This document shows positions 46,742 through 56,666 of a DNA stretch of 64,000 nucleotides, in pieces (position 1 is the stretch's first letter; each line of letters starts with the position of its first letter). The notes beneath the pieces were generated by a model. That model saw only the letters and a list, made by a program, of their open reading frames with translations, did not search any database and was not told the DNA's origin. Origin of the DNA: Burkholderiales bacterium (GTDB lineage: Bacteria; Pseudomonadota; Gammaproteobacteria; Burkholderiales; Burkholderiaceae_C); the NCBI GenBank assembly GCA_016213325.1, contig JACRAY010000029.1:124001-188000 (forward strand), read 5' to 3'. The translations under genes and the position numbers were made by a program.

Positions 46742-47992
46742 TCAATCGCTGGCCGCGCGCTTCCACGCCTGCCCGGCGCTGTCGCCATCGCCGCGGCGCT
46801 CGGCCAATTCGGCGAGCGAGCGCCAGGCCTGCCGGTGCAGCTTCACATCCTGCAGCCCGAGCGCCGCCTGCGTCAGCAGTTGCTGCGCCTTGCCCCACAG
46901 CTGGCGCTTCATGCAGGCCATGCCGGCCAGGTACTGCAGCGTCGGATCGCGGGGGTTCGCTTTCTGCGCCGCCTCCAGCCGCGCGAGCCAGGCGCCGTCC
47001 AGGCTGTCCAACCCGTCTTCCAGCGCGTGCACCAGCCTGATCTTCAGCGTGTCGCCGAGCGTGCCGTAGCGTTCCCACACCGGCAGCAGCCAGTCGCGGG
47101 CGAGGTGCGGCTCGCCCCCCATCGCCGCCAGCCGGCGCGCGGCGTGCACGGCCACCTCGGGCATCAGGCGCTCGGAAGGCTCCAGCAGCGCCCATGCGCG
47201 AGTCAGCTGCGCGGTGTCGTAAGCGCCGTTCAACAGGTCGATGGCCAGCCCGCGCACCAGGCTCTGCGCCGCCTCGGTCGAAAAGGCGTGGTGCTTCGCG
47301 AGCAGCCGCGCCGTCTCCAGCGCTTCGGCGCTCTGCCCCGCCAGCCGCGAAGCTTTCAGGCGCGTGCGCAGCGCCAGCGTGCGGCGCGCCGCACCGTGCG
47401 GCATGCCCTTCAGCCAGCCCAGTGCGGCATTCGGCTCGCGGTCTTCCAGCGACCAGCGCGCCGCGCGCATCAGGGCGCCGTCGTGCGTGTCCTGCGCATC
47501 GCGGGCCGCGGCCTGCAGGGCCAGCTTCAGGTGTTCCTCGCGGCCCGTACGGTCCTGCAGTGCCTGCGCACTTTCCGCAGCCAGCAGGTTGGCCAGCGCG
47601 CGCAGTTGCGAGGCGTTGGCCAGCGACTGGCCCGCGTCGGCCAGCGACTGCTCTTGCGACAGCGCGCCTTCGGCCGAGCGCCGCGCGCGGATGTAGCGGC
47701 CACCCAGCAGGTGCGACAGGCTGTCGAGCATGGACGCATGCATCGCCCTTTCCTTCTGCTGGTTGCGCCAGCGCTTCGCCTGCCGCGGCAGGTCGAACAG
47801 CGCCGCCAGCGCATTGAGCGCCGCATGCAGCAGCAGGTACGCGCCCAGCAGCACCAGCAGCACGAGGTTGAGCGACAGGTCGATGCGGTACGGCGGCCAG
47901 AACAGCGTGACGGTGCCCTGGTTGTTGCCGGCGAACAGCGCCACCGCGGCGGCGACCGCGAACAGCGCGAGGAGCCACAGGACGGCCCGCAT
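46742..47992 (-). CDS. hemY: HemY-type inner-membrane TPR protein
   Basis: 416 residues. Two hydrophobic helices (VLWLLALFAVAAAVALFAGN and LNLVLLVLLGAYLLLHAALN) frame TVTLFWPPYRIDLS, typical of the HemY N-terminal domain; a TPR-like helical C-terminus follows (RDPTLQYLAGMACMKRQLWG). It lies in the hemC-hemD-hemX-hemY order. Despite the name it is not protoporphyrinogen oxidase; a role in late haem synthesis organisation is assumed. Confidence 0.88.
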   Translation of the reverse strand: MRAVLWLLALFAVAAAVALFAGNNQGTVTLFWPPYRIDLSLNLVLLVLLGAYLLLHAALNALAALFDLPRQAKRWRNQQKERAMHASMLDSLSHLLGGRYIRARRSAEGALSQEQSLADAGQSLANASQLRALANLLAAESAQALQDRTGREEHLKLALQAAARDAQDTHDGALMRAARWSLEDREPNAALGWLKGMPHGAARRTLALRTRLKASRLAGQSAEALETARLLAKHHAFSTEAAQSLVRGLAIDLLNGAYDTAQLTRAWALLEPSERLMPEVAVHAARRLAAMGGEPHLARDWLLPVWERYGTLGDTLKIRLVHALEDGLDSLDGAWLARLEAAQKANPRDPTLQYLAGMACMKRQLWGKAQQLLTQAALGLQDVKLHRQAWRSLAELAERRGDGDSAGQAWKRAASD

Positions 47993-47995
47993 GGC

Positions 47996-49057
47996 CTAGC
48001 GCCCCGAGCCGCCGGCGGCTGCCAGCGCTGCCAGCGTTTCGTCGATGCGCGGCAGCTCGGTGCTCCTCAGCTGCGCCTGCAGCTGCTGCAGCTGCCCGGC
48101 AGCCGCTTGTGTGCGGCGGGCCGACGGGTCGAAGTACTTCTGCAGGGCCGTGGTCGCGGACGCCACGTCGGCACGCGCCACGTCGAGCTGTCGCGCCAGC
48201 AGCGACAGGCGCGCGTTCAGCAGCTTCAGCTTGAGGTTCTCGCGCAGGAAGAATGCCTGCTCGGGAGCGACTAGCGCGGCTTCGGGATGGTCGATGCGGC
48301 TCACGCGCACCAGGCCCCGGGCCTCCTGCACCACCGAGTCGAACCAGCGATGCAGCCAGTCGGGGGCGGCAGGCGCCGAGGCCGCCTTGCGCGCAGCCTC
48401 GCTGGCGGCCCGCGGGCCGACCGCATTGGCCACGGGCAGGTCGTCGACCTGCCGGACCAGTTCGTCGAGGCGCGCCATGGCGCCGGGCACGTCGGTCACG
48501 CTGGCCGACTTCACGCGGTCGATGTCGCGCGCCATCGCGGCGCGCAGGCGGGCCAGCCGCGGCTGCGGCGTGCGCGCCAGGCGTTGCTCGGCCGTGCGCA
48601 GCGCCGCCAGCAGCGGCTCGGGGCTGCCGGTCAGCTGCGTCTGCTGCTGCGCGAGGCGCAGCGACGAATCGATGTCCACCAGCAGGTTTTCGTCACGCGA
48701 CAGCGACAGCGACTGGATCAGCTCCTCGAGCTGGCCGCGCTGCATGGCGACCTCGTTCAGCCGGTTCTCCAGCACGGTTTGCCGCGCCACGGCGTCGCGC
48801 GAGAGCTCCTGCGCCTGCCGGGCCAGCGCCCGCGCTTCGATGGCCTGGGCGCCGCTGTCGGCGCTCTGGCGGGCGAGCTGCTCCTGGATGGTGGCCAGTT
48901 TCTGCCACAGCATGGCGGTGGAGATGAGCGCAGCCGCTGCGAGGACAACGAGGAAGACAAGCACGCCCCGCGCGGGCATCGGCGCCGCCTGCTCCACAAG
49001 TGGTGCCGGCAGCCGTTCGGCAACTGGCTCGGGCGTGGGGGTCGGCTCGGGACTCAT
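47996..49057 (-). CDS. hemX: HemX-type membrane protein (uroporphyrinogen-III C-methyltransferase-like name only)
   Basis: 353 residues. A Pro-rich cytoplasmic lead, one membrane helix (VLVFLVVLAAAALISTAMLW), then a long periplasmic coiled-coil (EQLARQSADSGAQAIEARAL onwards) and a conserved C-terminal helical domain (QAFFLRENLKLKLLNARLSL). It has no methyltransferase motifs, so the common annotation as a methylase is doubtful. It ends three bases from hemY and overlaps the hemD stop by 4 nt. Confidence 0.88.
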   Translation of the reverse strand: MSPEPTPTPEPVAERLPAPLVEQAAPMPARGVLVFLVVLAAAALISTAMLWQKLATIQEQLARQSADSGAQAIEARALARQAQELSRDAVARQTVLENRLNEVAMQRGQLEELIQSLSLSRDENLLVDIDSSLRLAQQQTQLTGSPEPLLAALRTAEQRLARTPQPRLARLRAAMARDIDRVKSASVTDVPGAMARLDELVRQVDDLPVANAVGPRAASEAARKAASAPAAPDWLHRWFDSVVQEARGLVRVSRIDHPEAALVAPEQAFFLRENLKLKLLNARLSLLARQLDVARADVASATTALQKYFDPSARRTQAAAGQLQQLQAQLRSTELPRIDETLAALAAAGGSGR

Positions 49058-49812
49058 CGCGGGGATTGTAGGGAAGCGAGAACTTCCTCGAAGGCGGGGT
49101 GGCACTCGCGCACCTCGCCAAAACCCGCGGCCCGCGCGGCCTGCGCGATACGCGGGTGCGTAGCGACGGCCCGTGCGCCTTGCCAGCGCTGGCCCGGCAA
49201 CAGCGACGCGAGGTTGCCGACGGCTTCGGAGCTGCTGAACAGCCACGTCGACCCATCGCTGGCCGCTCGTGTCGCCAGGGCACGCTCGGCACCGCCCCAC
49301 GCCGGCGCTTGCCGCAGGTAGGCGACGACCGTGTCCACGATCACGCCCGACTCGTGCAGGCGTTGCGCCAGCCAGTCACGGCCCGCGGACTGGCCGGCGG
49401 CATCACCGCCTCGCACGACCAGCACGCGGTCGCCCGCTGCGGCCTGGCCTGCCACAACCTGCCACAAGGCCTCGGAGTCGAACTGGACGGCGCCGGCGCC
49501 GGGACCGTCTATGAGCGACGCATCGACGCCGTGCTCCAGCAGCTCGCCGGATGTGCCGGGTCCCGGTGCCCACGCGCGCGACGTGAAGGGCGTCCCTTCG
49601 GACGCGGCGAAGAAGCCGCGCACGGCGTTGGCGCTGACGAACATCACGGCGCGGAATGAAGCGATGCGGCGCCAGGCTTCGCGCAAGGAGGCCGCGTCGG
49701 GCGACGGAAGGATGGCGATGAGCGGCAGCACCTCAGCCGCCAGGCCGGCACTGCGCAGCCTTGCCGCCCACCGCGCCGCTTCGGGCTGCGGGCGGGTGAC
49801 GATCACCGGCAC
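49054..49812 (-). CDS. hemD: Uroporphyrinogen-III synthase
   Basis: 252 residues, GTG start (VPVIVTRPQPEAARWAARLR). FRAVMFVSANAVRGFFAASE, VLVVRGGDAAGQSAGRDWLA and STWLFSSSEAVGNLASLLPG are HemD blocks; the family is poorly conserved but the fold pattern is clear. It closes hydroxymethylbilane to uroporphyrinogen III. GTG 49812 lies 14 nt after the hemC stop; a second GTG two codons on is possible. Confidence 0.88.
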   Translation of the reverse strand: MPVIVTRPQPEAARWAARLRSAGLAAEVLPLIAILPSPDAASLREAWRRIASFRAVMFVSANAVRGFFAASEGTPFTSRAWAPGPGTSGELLEHGVDASLIDGPGAGAVQFDSEALWQVVAGQAAAGDRVLVVRGGDAAGQSAGRDWLAQRLHESGVIVDTVVAYLRQAPAWGGAERALATRAASDGSTWLFSSSEAVGNLASLLPGQRWQGARAVATHPRIAQAARAAGFGEVRECHPAFEEVLASLQSPR

Positions 49813-49826
49813 GGTGGCCCCAGCAG

Positions 49827-50729
49827 TCAGTGCGCGCCGCCCGCACGCAGCCGGGCGGCCACTTCGGCGCCGAGCGCGGCAGCCTGCCCCAGGTCGGCAA
49901 TGGCGGCGGTCTCGCGCGCGCGTACCAGCGGCGCCGCGGTGCCCGGCTCGCCCCAGGCCGCTTCGAGCCGCAGGTACTCGCCCGAGAACACCGCATGCGC
50001 AGCCAGCGGCATCGAGCAGCTGCCGCCCATGGCACGGCTCACGGCGCGCTCGGCCGCCACCGCCAGCCAGGTCGACTGGTGCGCCAGCGGTGCCAGCGCC
50101 TCGGCCACGTCGCCGCGGCCGGATCGGATCTCGATACCCAGCGCGCCCTGGCCCGCAGCCGGCAGCATCTCGGTGGGATCGAAAGTCGCGCGGATGCGCG
50201 CGCCAAGGCCCAGCCGCTTGAGGCCCGCGGCCGCCAGCACGATGGCGTCGTACTGGCCCTCGTCGAGCTTGCGCAGGCGCGTGTCGAGGTTGCCGCGCAG
50301 CGGCTCGATGCGCAGGTCGGGCCGCTGCGCGCGCAGCAGCACCACGCGACGCAGGCTCGAAGTGCCCACCACCGCGCCCTGCGGCAGCTCCGCCAGGCTC
50401 GCGTAGCGCGGCGACACGAAGGCATCGCGCGGGTCTTCGCGCTCCATCACGCAGGCCAGTTCGAACCCGGCCGGCAGGTCCATCGGCACGTCCTTCAGCG
50501 AATGCACCGCCAGGTCGGCGCGGCCTTCCTCGAGGGCGACTTCCAGTTCCTTCACGAACAGGCCCTTGCCCCCGACCTTGCTGAGCGCACGGTCGAGGAT
50601 CTGGTCGCCCTGCGTTGTCATGCCAAGCAGGGTCACTGCATGGCCTTGCTGCTCCAGCAGCGACTTGACGTGTTCGGCCTGCCACAAGGCGAGGCGGCTT
50701 TCGCGAGTGGCGATGGTGAGCTTGGCCAA
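49827..50729 (-). CDS. hemC: Porphobilinogen deaminase (hydroxymethylbilane synthase)
   Basis: 300 residues from a TTG start. [80 protein letters not shown] and the dipyrromethane-cofactor Cys in [20 protein letters not shown] are all present. No ATG or GTG is in a suitable place, so TTG is the likely start. It is divergent from ppc with an 87-bp gap that must hold promoters for both. Confidence 0.95.
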   Translation of the reverse strand: MAKLTIATRESRLALWQAEHVKSLLEQQGHAVTLLGMTTQGDQILDRALSKVGGKGLFVKELEVALEEGRADLAVHSLKDVPMDLPAGFELACVMEREDPRDAFVSPRYASLAELPQGAVVGTSSLRRVVLLRAQRPDLRIEPLRGNLDTRLRKLDEGQYDAIVLAAAGLKRLGLGARIRATFDPTEMLPAAGQGALGIEIRSGRGDVAEALAPLAHQSTWLAVAAERAVSRAMGGSCSMPLAAHAVFSGEYLRLEAAWGEPGTAAPLVRARETAAIADLGQAAALGAEVAARLRAGGAH

Positions 50730-50816
50730 TGTCGTAACCGGTATGTAATGCTTAGGTGGAAGTCGATGCTAGCATGGCCCTTCCCCCGGAAGACCACTTT
50801 GACTTGAGGAAACGCA

Positions 50817-53612
50817 ATGCCATCGAGCTCGCTGCCGCCTGCCCGCCGCGCCAGGGATAACGAACGCCCCCTGGTCGAGGACATCCGGCTGCTGGGCCGC
50901 ATCCTGGGCGACGTGATCCGCGAGCAGGAAGGCGTGGAGGCGTTCGAGCGGGTCGAGCGCATCCGCAAGCTGTCGGTGGCGTTCCGGCGCGACGCCGACC
51001 ACGATGCCGACAAGGCCCTGAAGCAGCTGCTGAAGACGCTGTCGAGCGACCAGGCGGTGAGCGTGATCCGCGCCTTCACTTACTTCAGCCACCTCGCCAA
51101 CCTGGCCGAGGACCGCCACCACATCCGGCGCCGCGAAGTGCACGAACGCGCGGGCGACACGCAGGAAGGCAGCATCGAAGTGGCGCTGGCCCGCCTGCGC
51201 TGGGCCGGCATCGCGGCCAAGACCATCACGCAGACGCTGGCGCACAGCTACCTGTCGCCCGTGCTCACGGCGCACCCCACCGAGGTGCAGCGCAAGAGCA
51301 TCCTCGACGCCGAGCGCGACATCGCGCGGCTGCTCACCGAGCGCGACGAGATCCGCTCGCGCGCACAGCCGAAGGATGCGCTGGCGCCGCGCGAGCTGGC
51401 GGCCAACGAGTCGCAGATCCGCGCCCGCGTCATGCAGCTGTGGCAGACCCGCCTGCTGCGCTTCACCAAGCTCACGGTCGCCGACGAGATCGAGACTTCG
51501 CTCTCGTACTACGAAGCCACGTTCCTGCGCCAGATTCCCAAGCTGTACGGCCAGCTCGAAAGCGAGCTGGGCCACCACCACATCGCCTCGTTCCTGCGCA
51601 TGGGGCAGTGGATCGGCGGCGACCGCGACGGCAACCCGAACGTGTCCGCCCAGACGCTGGAATACGCGCTGCGCCGCCAGTGCGAAGTGGCTTTGCGCCA
51701 CTACCTGACCGAGCTGTACTGGCTGGGCAGCGAGCTGTCGCTGTCGGCGCTGCTGGTGGAGGTGACGCCCGCGATGCGCGCGCTGGCCGACCGCTCGCCC
51801 GACGTCAACGAGCACCGGCTCGACGAGCCGTACCGCCGCGCCGTCACGGGCATGTATTCGCGGCTGGCCTCGACGCTGAAGGAACTGACCGGCGGCGAAG
51901 CGGCCCGCCACGCGGTACCGCCCGGCAACCCGTACCCGGACGCGGCGGCGCTGCTGGACGACCTGCGCGTGATCCGCGACTCGCTGGTGGCCACCCACTG
52001 CGACGCGATGGCCCAGCAGCGGCTGGCCCCGCTGATCCGAGCCGTGGAGGTGTTCGGCTTCCACCTGGCCACTGTCGACCTGCGGCAGAACTCGGAACAG
52101 CATGAGGAAGTGGTGGCCGAACTGCTGGCCACGGCCCGGCTGGAGCCCGCCTACCGCAAGCTGGACGAAGCCGCCAAGCGCGAGCTGCTGGTGAAGCTGC
52201 TGTGCGACGCGCGGCCGCTGCGCGTGCACGGCCACGCGTACAGCGAGCACACCCTGCGCGAGCTGGCGATCTTCGAGACGGCCATGCGCATGCGCGAGCG
52301 CTTCGGCGCCGAGGCGATCCGCCACTACATCATCAGCCACACCGAGGCGGTGAGCGACCTGCTGGAGGTGCTGCTGCTGCAGAAGGAGGTCGGCCTGGTG
52401 CGCGGCACGCTGGACGCGACAGCCACCAACGACCTGATCGTGGTGCCGCTCTTCGAGACCATCGAGGACCTGCGCAACGCCGCGCCCATCATGCGCGACT
52501 TCTACGCCCTGCCCGGCGTGGCCAAGCTGGTGCAGCGCTCCGGCGCCGAGCAGGACATCATGCTGGGCTACAGTGACAGCAACAAGGACGGTGGCATCTT
52601 CACCAGCAACTGGGAGCTGTATTGCGCCGAGATCGCGCTGGTGGAACTGTTCGAGCGGCTCGCGAATTCGCACGACATCCAGCTGCGCCTGTTCCACGGC
52701 CGCGGCGGCACGGTCGGCCGCGGTGGCGGCCCGAGCTACCAGGCCATCCTGGCGCAGCCGCCGGGCACCGTGCGCGGGCAGATCCGCCTGACGGAACAGG
52801 GGGAAGTGATCGCCTCCAAGTACGCCAACCCCGAGATCGGCCGGCGCAACCTCGAGACGCTGGTGGCCGCCACGCTCGAGGCCACCTTGCTGCAGCCCAC
52901 CAAGACGGCGCCACGGGCTTTCCTCGAAGCCGCCGCGCAGCTCTCGCAGGCCAGCATGGCCGCTTACCGGGCGCTGGTGTACGAGACCCCGGGCTTCGCG
53001 GACTTCTTCTTCGGCGCGACGCCGATCCGCGAGATCGCCGAACTGAACATCGGCTCGCGGCCGGCGTCGCGCAAGGCCTCGCAGCGCATCGAGGACCTGC
53101 GGGCCATCCCCTGGGGTTTCAGCTGGGGCCAGTGCCGCGTCACGCTGCCGGGCTGGTACGGCTTCGGCTCCGCGGTGGGCACTTTCCTGGGCGACAGCCC
53201 CAAGGAGAAGCTCGCGCTGCTGCAGAAGATGTACCGGCAGTGGCCGTTCTTCCGCACGCTGCTGTCCAACATGGACATGGTGCTGGCCAAGAGCGACCTG
53301 GCGCTGGCGTCGCGCTATGCCGAACTGGTGGGGGACGCGCGCCTGCGCAAGAGGATCTTCGGCGCGATCGAGGAAGAGTGGCATCGCACCGCCGACGCGC
53401 TGGCCGCCATCACCGGCGAAAAGCAGCGCCTGGCCGGCAACCCTTCGCTCGCGCGGTCCATCAAACACCGCTTTCCCTACATCGACCCGCTGCACCACCT
53501 GCAGGTGGAACTGGTGCGGCGCTGGCGCGAAGGCAAGGCCGACGAGCGCGCCCGGCGTGGCATCCACCTGGCCATCAACGGGATCGCCGCGGGACTGCGC
53601 AACACGGGGTAG
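50817..53612 (+). CDS. ppc: Phosphoenolpyruvate carboxylase
   Basis: 931 residues. [20 protein letters not shown] has the catalytic His; [35 protein letters not shown] and [20 protein letters not shown] are the bicarbonate/PEP-binding signatures, and the C-terminal NTG is normal for the family. It makes oxaloacetate from PEP and bicarbonate. A reasonable Shine-Dalgarno (GAGGAAACG) precedes the ATG. It is followed by the palindromic element at 53629-53728. Confidence 0.97.
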   Translation: MPSSSLPPARRARDNERPLVEDIRLLGRILGDVIREQEGVEAFERVERIRKLSVAFRRDADHDADKALKQLLKTLSSDQAVSVIRAFTYFSHLANLAEDRHHIRRREVHERAGDTQEGSIEVALARLRWAGIAAKTITQTLAHSYLSPVLTAHPTEVQRKSILDAERDIARLLTERDEIRSRAQPKDALAPRELAANESQIRARVMQLWQTRLLRFTKLTVADEIETSLSYYEATFLRQIPKLYGQLESELGHHHIASFLRMGQWIGGDRDGNPNVSAQTLEYALRRQCEVALRHYLTELYWLGSELSLSALLVEVTPAMRALADRSPDVNEHRLDEPYRRAVTGMYSRLASTLKELTGGEAARHAVPPGNPYPDAAALLDDLRVIRDSLVATHCDAMAQQRLAPLIRAVEVFGFHLATVDLRQNSEQHEEVVAELLATARLEPAYRKLDEAAKRELLVKLLCDARPLRVHGHAYSEHTLRELAIFETAMRMRERFGAEAIRHYIISHTEAVSDLLEVLLLQKEVGLVRGTLDATATNDLIVVPLFETIEDLRNAAPIMRDFYALPGVAKLVQRSGAEQDIMLGYSDSNKDGGIFTSNWELYCAEIALVELFERLANSHDIQLRLFHGRGGTVGRGGGPSYQAILAQPPGTVRGQIRLTEQGEVIASKYANPEIGRRNLETLVAATLEATLLQPTKTAPRAFLEAAAQLSQASMAAYRALVYETPGFADFFFGATPIREIAELNIGSRPASRKASQRIEDLRAIPWGFSWGQCRVTLPGWYGFGSAVGTFLGDSPKEKLALLQKMYRQWPFFRTLLSNMDMVLAKSDLALASRYAELVGDARLRKRIFGAIEEEWHRTADALAAITGEKQRLAGNPSLARSIKHRFPYIDPLHHLQVELVRRWREGKADERARRGIHLAINGIAAGLRNTG

Positions 53613-53628
53613 CCAGCCTGTCGCAATG

Positions 53629-53728
53629 GTCTTGAATGCAGAAGGCGCAGAAGAAGCGCAGAAGTCGCAGAAGTGATTTCATGGATTCTTCTGCGACTTC
53701 TGCGTCACTTCTGCGACTTCTGCGTTCC
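53629..53728. repeat. GCAGAAG-rich palindromic element, copy 2
   Basis: A 17-bp perfect stem (53657-53673 with 53688-53704) with a 14-nt loop, flanked by more GCAGAAG/CTTCTGC units. Arm sequence and unit length match the element at 15261-15376. It sits after ppc and ends about 33 nt before the response-regulator ATG. Confidence 0.85.
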
Positions 53729-53760
53729 TGGCCTCTCCGGAGCGCTACGATGGATCCCCC

Positions 53761-54438
53761 ATGCGCATCCTGCTGGTTGAAGACGACAAGGTCCTCGCCG
53801 ACGCCCTCAGCCGGGCGCTGGTGCAGGCCGCGCATACGGTGGATGTAGTGGGCACCGGCGAGCAGGCCGACGAGGCGCTGGCGCACGACGTGTACAACCT
53901 GGCCATCCTCGACATCGGCCTGCCCGGCATCGACGGGCTCGAAGTGCTCAAGCGGCTGCGCGCGCGCCGCTCGGGCGTGCCGGTGCTGATGCTCACGGCG
54001 TTCGACACGCTGGCCGACCGGGTGAAGGGGCTGGACCTCGGCGCCGACGATTACCTCGCGAAGCCCTTCGACCTGCCCGAACTGGAAGCACGAGTACGCG
54101 CCCTGCTGCGCCGCGGCATCAGCGTCGCGCCCATGCTGGAACACGGCAGCCTCACCTTCGACACCGTCGGGCGCCGCGCCTTTTTCGACGGCAAGCCGCT
54201 GGAGCTGTCGGCGCGCGAACTCGCACTGCTCGAACTGCTGCTGCTGCGCGAGGGCCGGGTGGTGAGCAAGGAGCACATCGCCAACCACCTGTATGGCTGG
54301 GACGAAGAGGTTGCCGACAACGCCATCGAAGTGTTCGTCTACCGGCTGCGCAGGAAGCTGGAGCCGCTGGGCTGCGAGATCCGCACCGTGCGCGGCATGG
54401 GCTACCTGATGGAGCGCGCGCGGCATGAGGGCGCCTGA
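53761..54438 (+). CDS. OmpR/PhoB-family response regulator (QseB/TctD type)
   Basis: 225 residues. Receiver: acidic pair in MRILLVEDDKVLADALSRAL, phospho-Asp in LAILDIGLPGIDGLEVLKRL, Thr/Lys switch in LMLTAFDTLADRVK and DDYLAKPFDLPEL. C-terminal winged helix: LSARELALLELLLLREGRVV and NAIEVFVYRLRRKLEPLGCE. It is paired with the kinase gene, which it overlaps by 14 nt. A TACGAT at 53746-53751 would give a nearly leaderless mRNA. Confidence 0.93.
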   Translation: MRILLVEDDKVLADALSRALVQAAHTVDVVGTGEQADEALAHDVYNLAILDIGLPGIDGLEVLKRLRARRSGVPVLMLTAFDTLADRVKGLDLGADDYLAKPFDLPELEARVRALLRRGISVAPMLEHGSLTFDTVGRRAFFDGKPLELSARELALLELLLLREGRVVSKEHIANHLYGWDEEVADNAIEVFVYRLRRKLEPLGCEIRTVRGMGYLMERARHEGA

Positions 54439-55840
54439 GACGGCGCTGCAGCGCAAGCTGCTGGGCTGGCTGCTGGGGCCGCTGCTTGCACTGCTGGTGC
54501 TGGACACGGCCTACTCGTACTGGAGCTCGCACAACTTCTCGCACCTGGCGCATGACCGGTCGCTGTACGAGATCGGCCGCGAGATCGCGCTGCACGTGAA
54601 ACCCGCGTCCGGCGAGCCCCGGCTCGAGCTGTCGCCCGCTGCGCGCCGCATCCTGCTGGACGACCTCGACGATACCGTCTACTTCCGCATCTCCGGCGCC
54701 GACGGCCGCACGGTCGGCGGCGACGAGGACTTCCCGTCGCCGCCGGCGCTGCCGGTGCGCGCGGGCCGCCCCGTCTATTACGCGACCGAGTTCCGCGGGC
54801 AGCCGGTGCGTGCGGCGGCGTTCTGGAGCCAGCTGGAAGACCCTTCGCTCGGCAAGCCCGTGCTGGTACAGGTGGCCGAGACGGTGAACAAGCGCAACGC
54901 GCTCGCGCGCGACATCCTGCTGAACGCCGTGCTGCCGCAGCTGGCGCTGATCCTGATGGCCACCGTCGCCGTGTACATCGGCGTCTCGCGGGGGCTCAGG
55001 CCGCTGCTGCGCCTGGCGCAGGCGGTCTCGCGCCGCTCGCACGTGGACCTGAGCCCCATCGACACCGAAGGCGTGCCGGCCGAAGTGCGCCCGCTGGTGG
55101 ACGAAGTGAACGAGCTGATGCAGCGCCTGGGCAAGGTGCTCGACTTCCAGAGCCGCTTCGTCGCCGATGCGGCGCACCAGATGAAGACGCCGGTGAGCGG
55201 GCTGAAGGCGCAGATCGAACTGGCGCTGCGCGAGAACGACCCGCAGGCGGTGCGCCACTCGCTGGGCCAGCTGTACGTGAGCGCCGACCGCCTGTCGCGG
55301 CTGGTGCGGCAGCTGCTGTCGCTGGCCCGCAACGAGCCGTCGGCCGCCACGAGCGTTCGCATGGAGCCCATGTCGCTGAAGGTCATGGCCTTCGATGCCA
55401 GCATGGACTGGGTGCCGGCCGCGCTGGAGGCCGGGGTCGACCTCGGCTTCGAGGGCGGCGACGACCCCCTGATGATCGAAGCCGACGCGGACCGCGTGCG
55501 CGAGCTGATCAACAACCTGGTGGACAACGCCATCCGCTACAGCCACCGGGGCGGGCGCGTGACGGTGCAGGTCGGCCGCGCCGGCGAAGCGGACGTCGAG
55601 CTCACCGTGCGCGACGACGGGCCCCGCATCCCCGTGCAGGAGCGCCAGCGCATCTTCGAGCGTTTCCACCGCATGCTGGGCACGTCCACCGACGGCAGCG
55701 GCCTGGGGCTGGCGATCGTCAGCGAGATTGCGCGCCTGCACGGCGCGCGCATCGAGCTGGAAGAAGACGACGACGGCGTCGGCAACCGTTTCACCGTGCG
55801 CTTCCGCCGCGCGCCGGCCGACGCCAGCCTGGGCGCGTAA
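54425..55840 (+). CDS. Membrane sensor histidine kinase (TctE/QseC type)
   Basis: 471 residues. Two membrane helices (LLGPLLALLVLDTAYSYW; VLPQLALILMATVAVYIGVS) enclose a periplasmic domain of ~130 residues like 2CSK_N. HAMP follows, then the H-box SRFVADAAHQMKTPVSGLKA (HQMKTP rather than the usual HELRTP), N-box IRELINNLVDNAIRYSHRGG-type (residues ~360) and G-box LTVRDDGPRIPVQERQRIFE with GSGLGLAIVSEIARLHGARI. The signal is unknown. Carboxylate sensing is known for TctE, but neighbours here do not support a specific ligand. Confidence 0.92.
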   Translation: MRAPETALQRKLLGWLLGPLLALLVLDTAYSYWSSHNFSHLAHDRSLYEIGREIALHVKPASGEPRLELSPAARRILLDDLDDTVYFRISGADGRTVGGDEDFPSPPALPVRAGRPVYYATEFRGQPVRAAAFWSQLEDPSLGKPVLVQVAETVNKRNALARDILLNAVLPQLALILMATVAVYIGVSRGLRPLLRLAQAVSRRSHVDLSPIDTEGVPAEVRPLVDEVNELMQRLGKVLDFQSRFVADAAHQMKTPVSGLKAQIELALRENDPQAVRHSLGQLYVSADRLSRLVRQLLSLARNEPSAATSVRMEPMSLKVMAFDASMDWVPAALEAGVDLGFEGGDDPLMIEADADRVRELINNLVDNAIRYSHRGGRVTVQVGRAGEADVELTVRDDGPRIPVQERQRIFERFHRMLGTSTDGSGLGLAIVSEIARLHGARIELEEDDDGVGNRFTVRFRRAPADASLGA

Positions 55841-55861
55841 GCTGGCGTTCAGCTGGGCGAC

Positions 55862-55897
55862 AAGCTGCCGACAGCCTGCGCGAAAGCTCCCGACAGC
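55862..55897 (+). promoter_or_regulatory. Direct repeats upstream of terC, possible response-regulator site
   Basis: AAGCTGCCGACAGC (55862-55875) and AAGCTCCCGACAGC (55884-55897) match at 13 of 14 positions with a 22-bp period, two helical turns. A looser copy lies at 55851. OmpR-type regulators often bind such direct repeats, and one is encoded immediately upstream. Confidence 0.4.
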
Positions 55898-55963
55898 ACA
55901 CCGGCAAGTGCCGTTCAGCGCCGCTTCCTATCCTCGCTGCATCACCAACGAGGACATAACCCC

Positions 55964-56656
55964 ATGGAATTCATGTCGACGCCCGAGTTCTGGATCGCAC
56001 TCGGCCAGATCATCCTGATCAACATCGTGCTGTCCGGCGACAACGCCGTGGTCATCGCGCTCGCCTGCCGGTCGCTGCCGCCGAAGCAGCAGAAGAACGC
56101 CATCATCTTCGGCAGCGTCGGCGCGATCGTCCTGCGCATCATCCTGACCTTCTTCGCCGTCTACCTGCTCACGCAGCCCTACCTCAAGCTCGTCGGCGCC
56201 GCGCTGCTGCTGTGGATCGGCATCGGGCTGCTGAAAGGCGACGACGACGAGGAAGACGTGCACGACAACGCCAACCTCGCGGCCGCCATCAAGACCATCA
56301 TCATCGCCGACCTGGTGATGAGCCTCGACAACGTGATCGGCGTGGCCGCCGCGGCCAAGGGCAACGTGCCGCTGCTGGTCATCGGCCTGGTCATCAGCAT
56401 CCCGCTGATCATCTTCGGCAGCCAGCTGCTGCTGAAGCTGATGGCGCGCTTCCCGGTCATCATCACCATCGGCGCCGCCCTGCTGGGCTGGGTGGCCGGT
56501 GAGATGGCCGTCACCGATCCCGCCGTCAAGGACTGGATGGTCGGCAAGGACTGGCTGCATACGCTGGCACCGGTCGCCGGCGCCATCTTCGTGGTCGGCT
56601 TCGGCAAGTGGCTGATGGGCCGCCGCGCCGGCGCCGAGACCGTCCACCCGGCCTGA
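55964..56656 (+). CDS. TerC/YjbE-family integral membrane protein
   Basis: 230 residues with about seven membrane helices. The first conserved acidic motif is LSGDNAVVIALACRSLPPKQ and the second is IADLVMSLDNVIGVAAAAKG; both Asp-Asn pairs are typical of TerC proteins, several of which export Mn2+ or aid metal loading of exported proteins. A short acidic loop (KGDDDEEDVHDNANLAAAIK) separates the halves. No yybP-ykoY riboswitch is recognisable in the 123-bp gap before it. Confidence 0.9.
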   Translation: MEFMSTPEFWIALGQIILINIVLSGDNAVVIALACRSLPPKQQKNAIIFGSVGAIVLRIILTFFAVYLLTQPYLKLVGAALLLWIGIGLLKGDDDEEDVHDNANLAAAIKTIIIADLVMSLDNVIGVAAAAKGNVPLLVIGLVISIPLIIFGSQLLLKLMARFPVIITIGAALLGWVAGEMAVTDPAVKDWMVGKDWLHTLAPVAGAIFVVGFGKWLMGRRAGAETVHPA

Positions 56657-56666
56657 GGAGGACGCC

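Noticed and set aside
50769..53567. Very long open frame opposite ppc
   Set aside because: A shadow of GC-rich codon bias; ppc carries all catalytic motifs.
55841..55963. yybP-ykoY manganese riboswitch before terC
   Set aside because: The conserved loop sequences are not recognisable; only direct repeats are seen.
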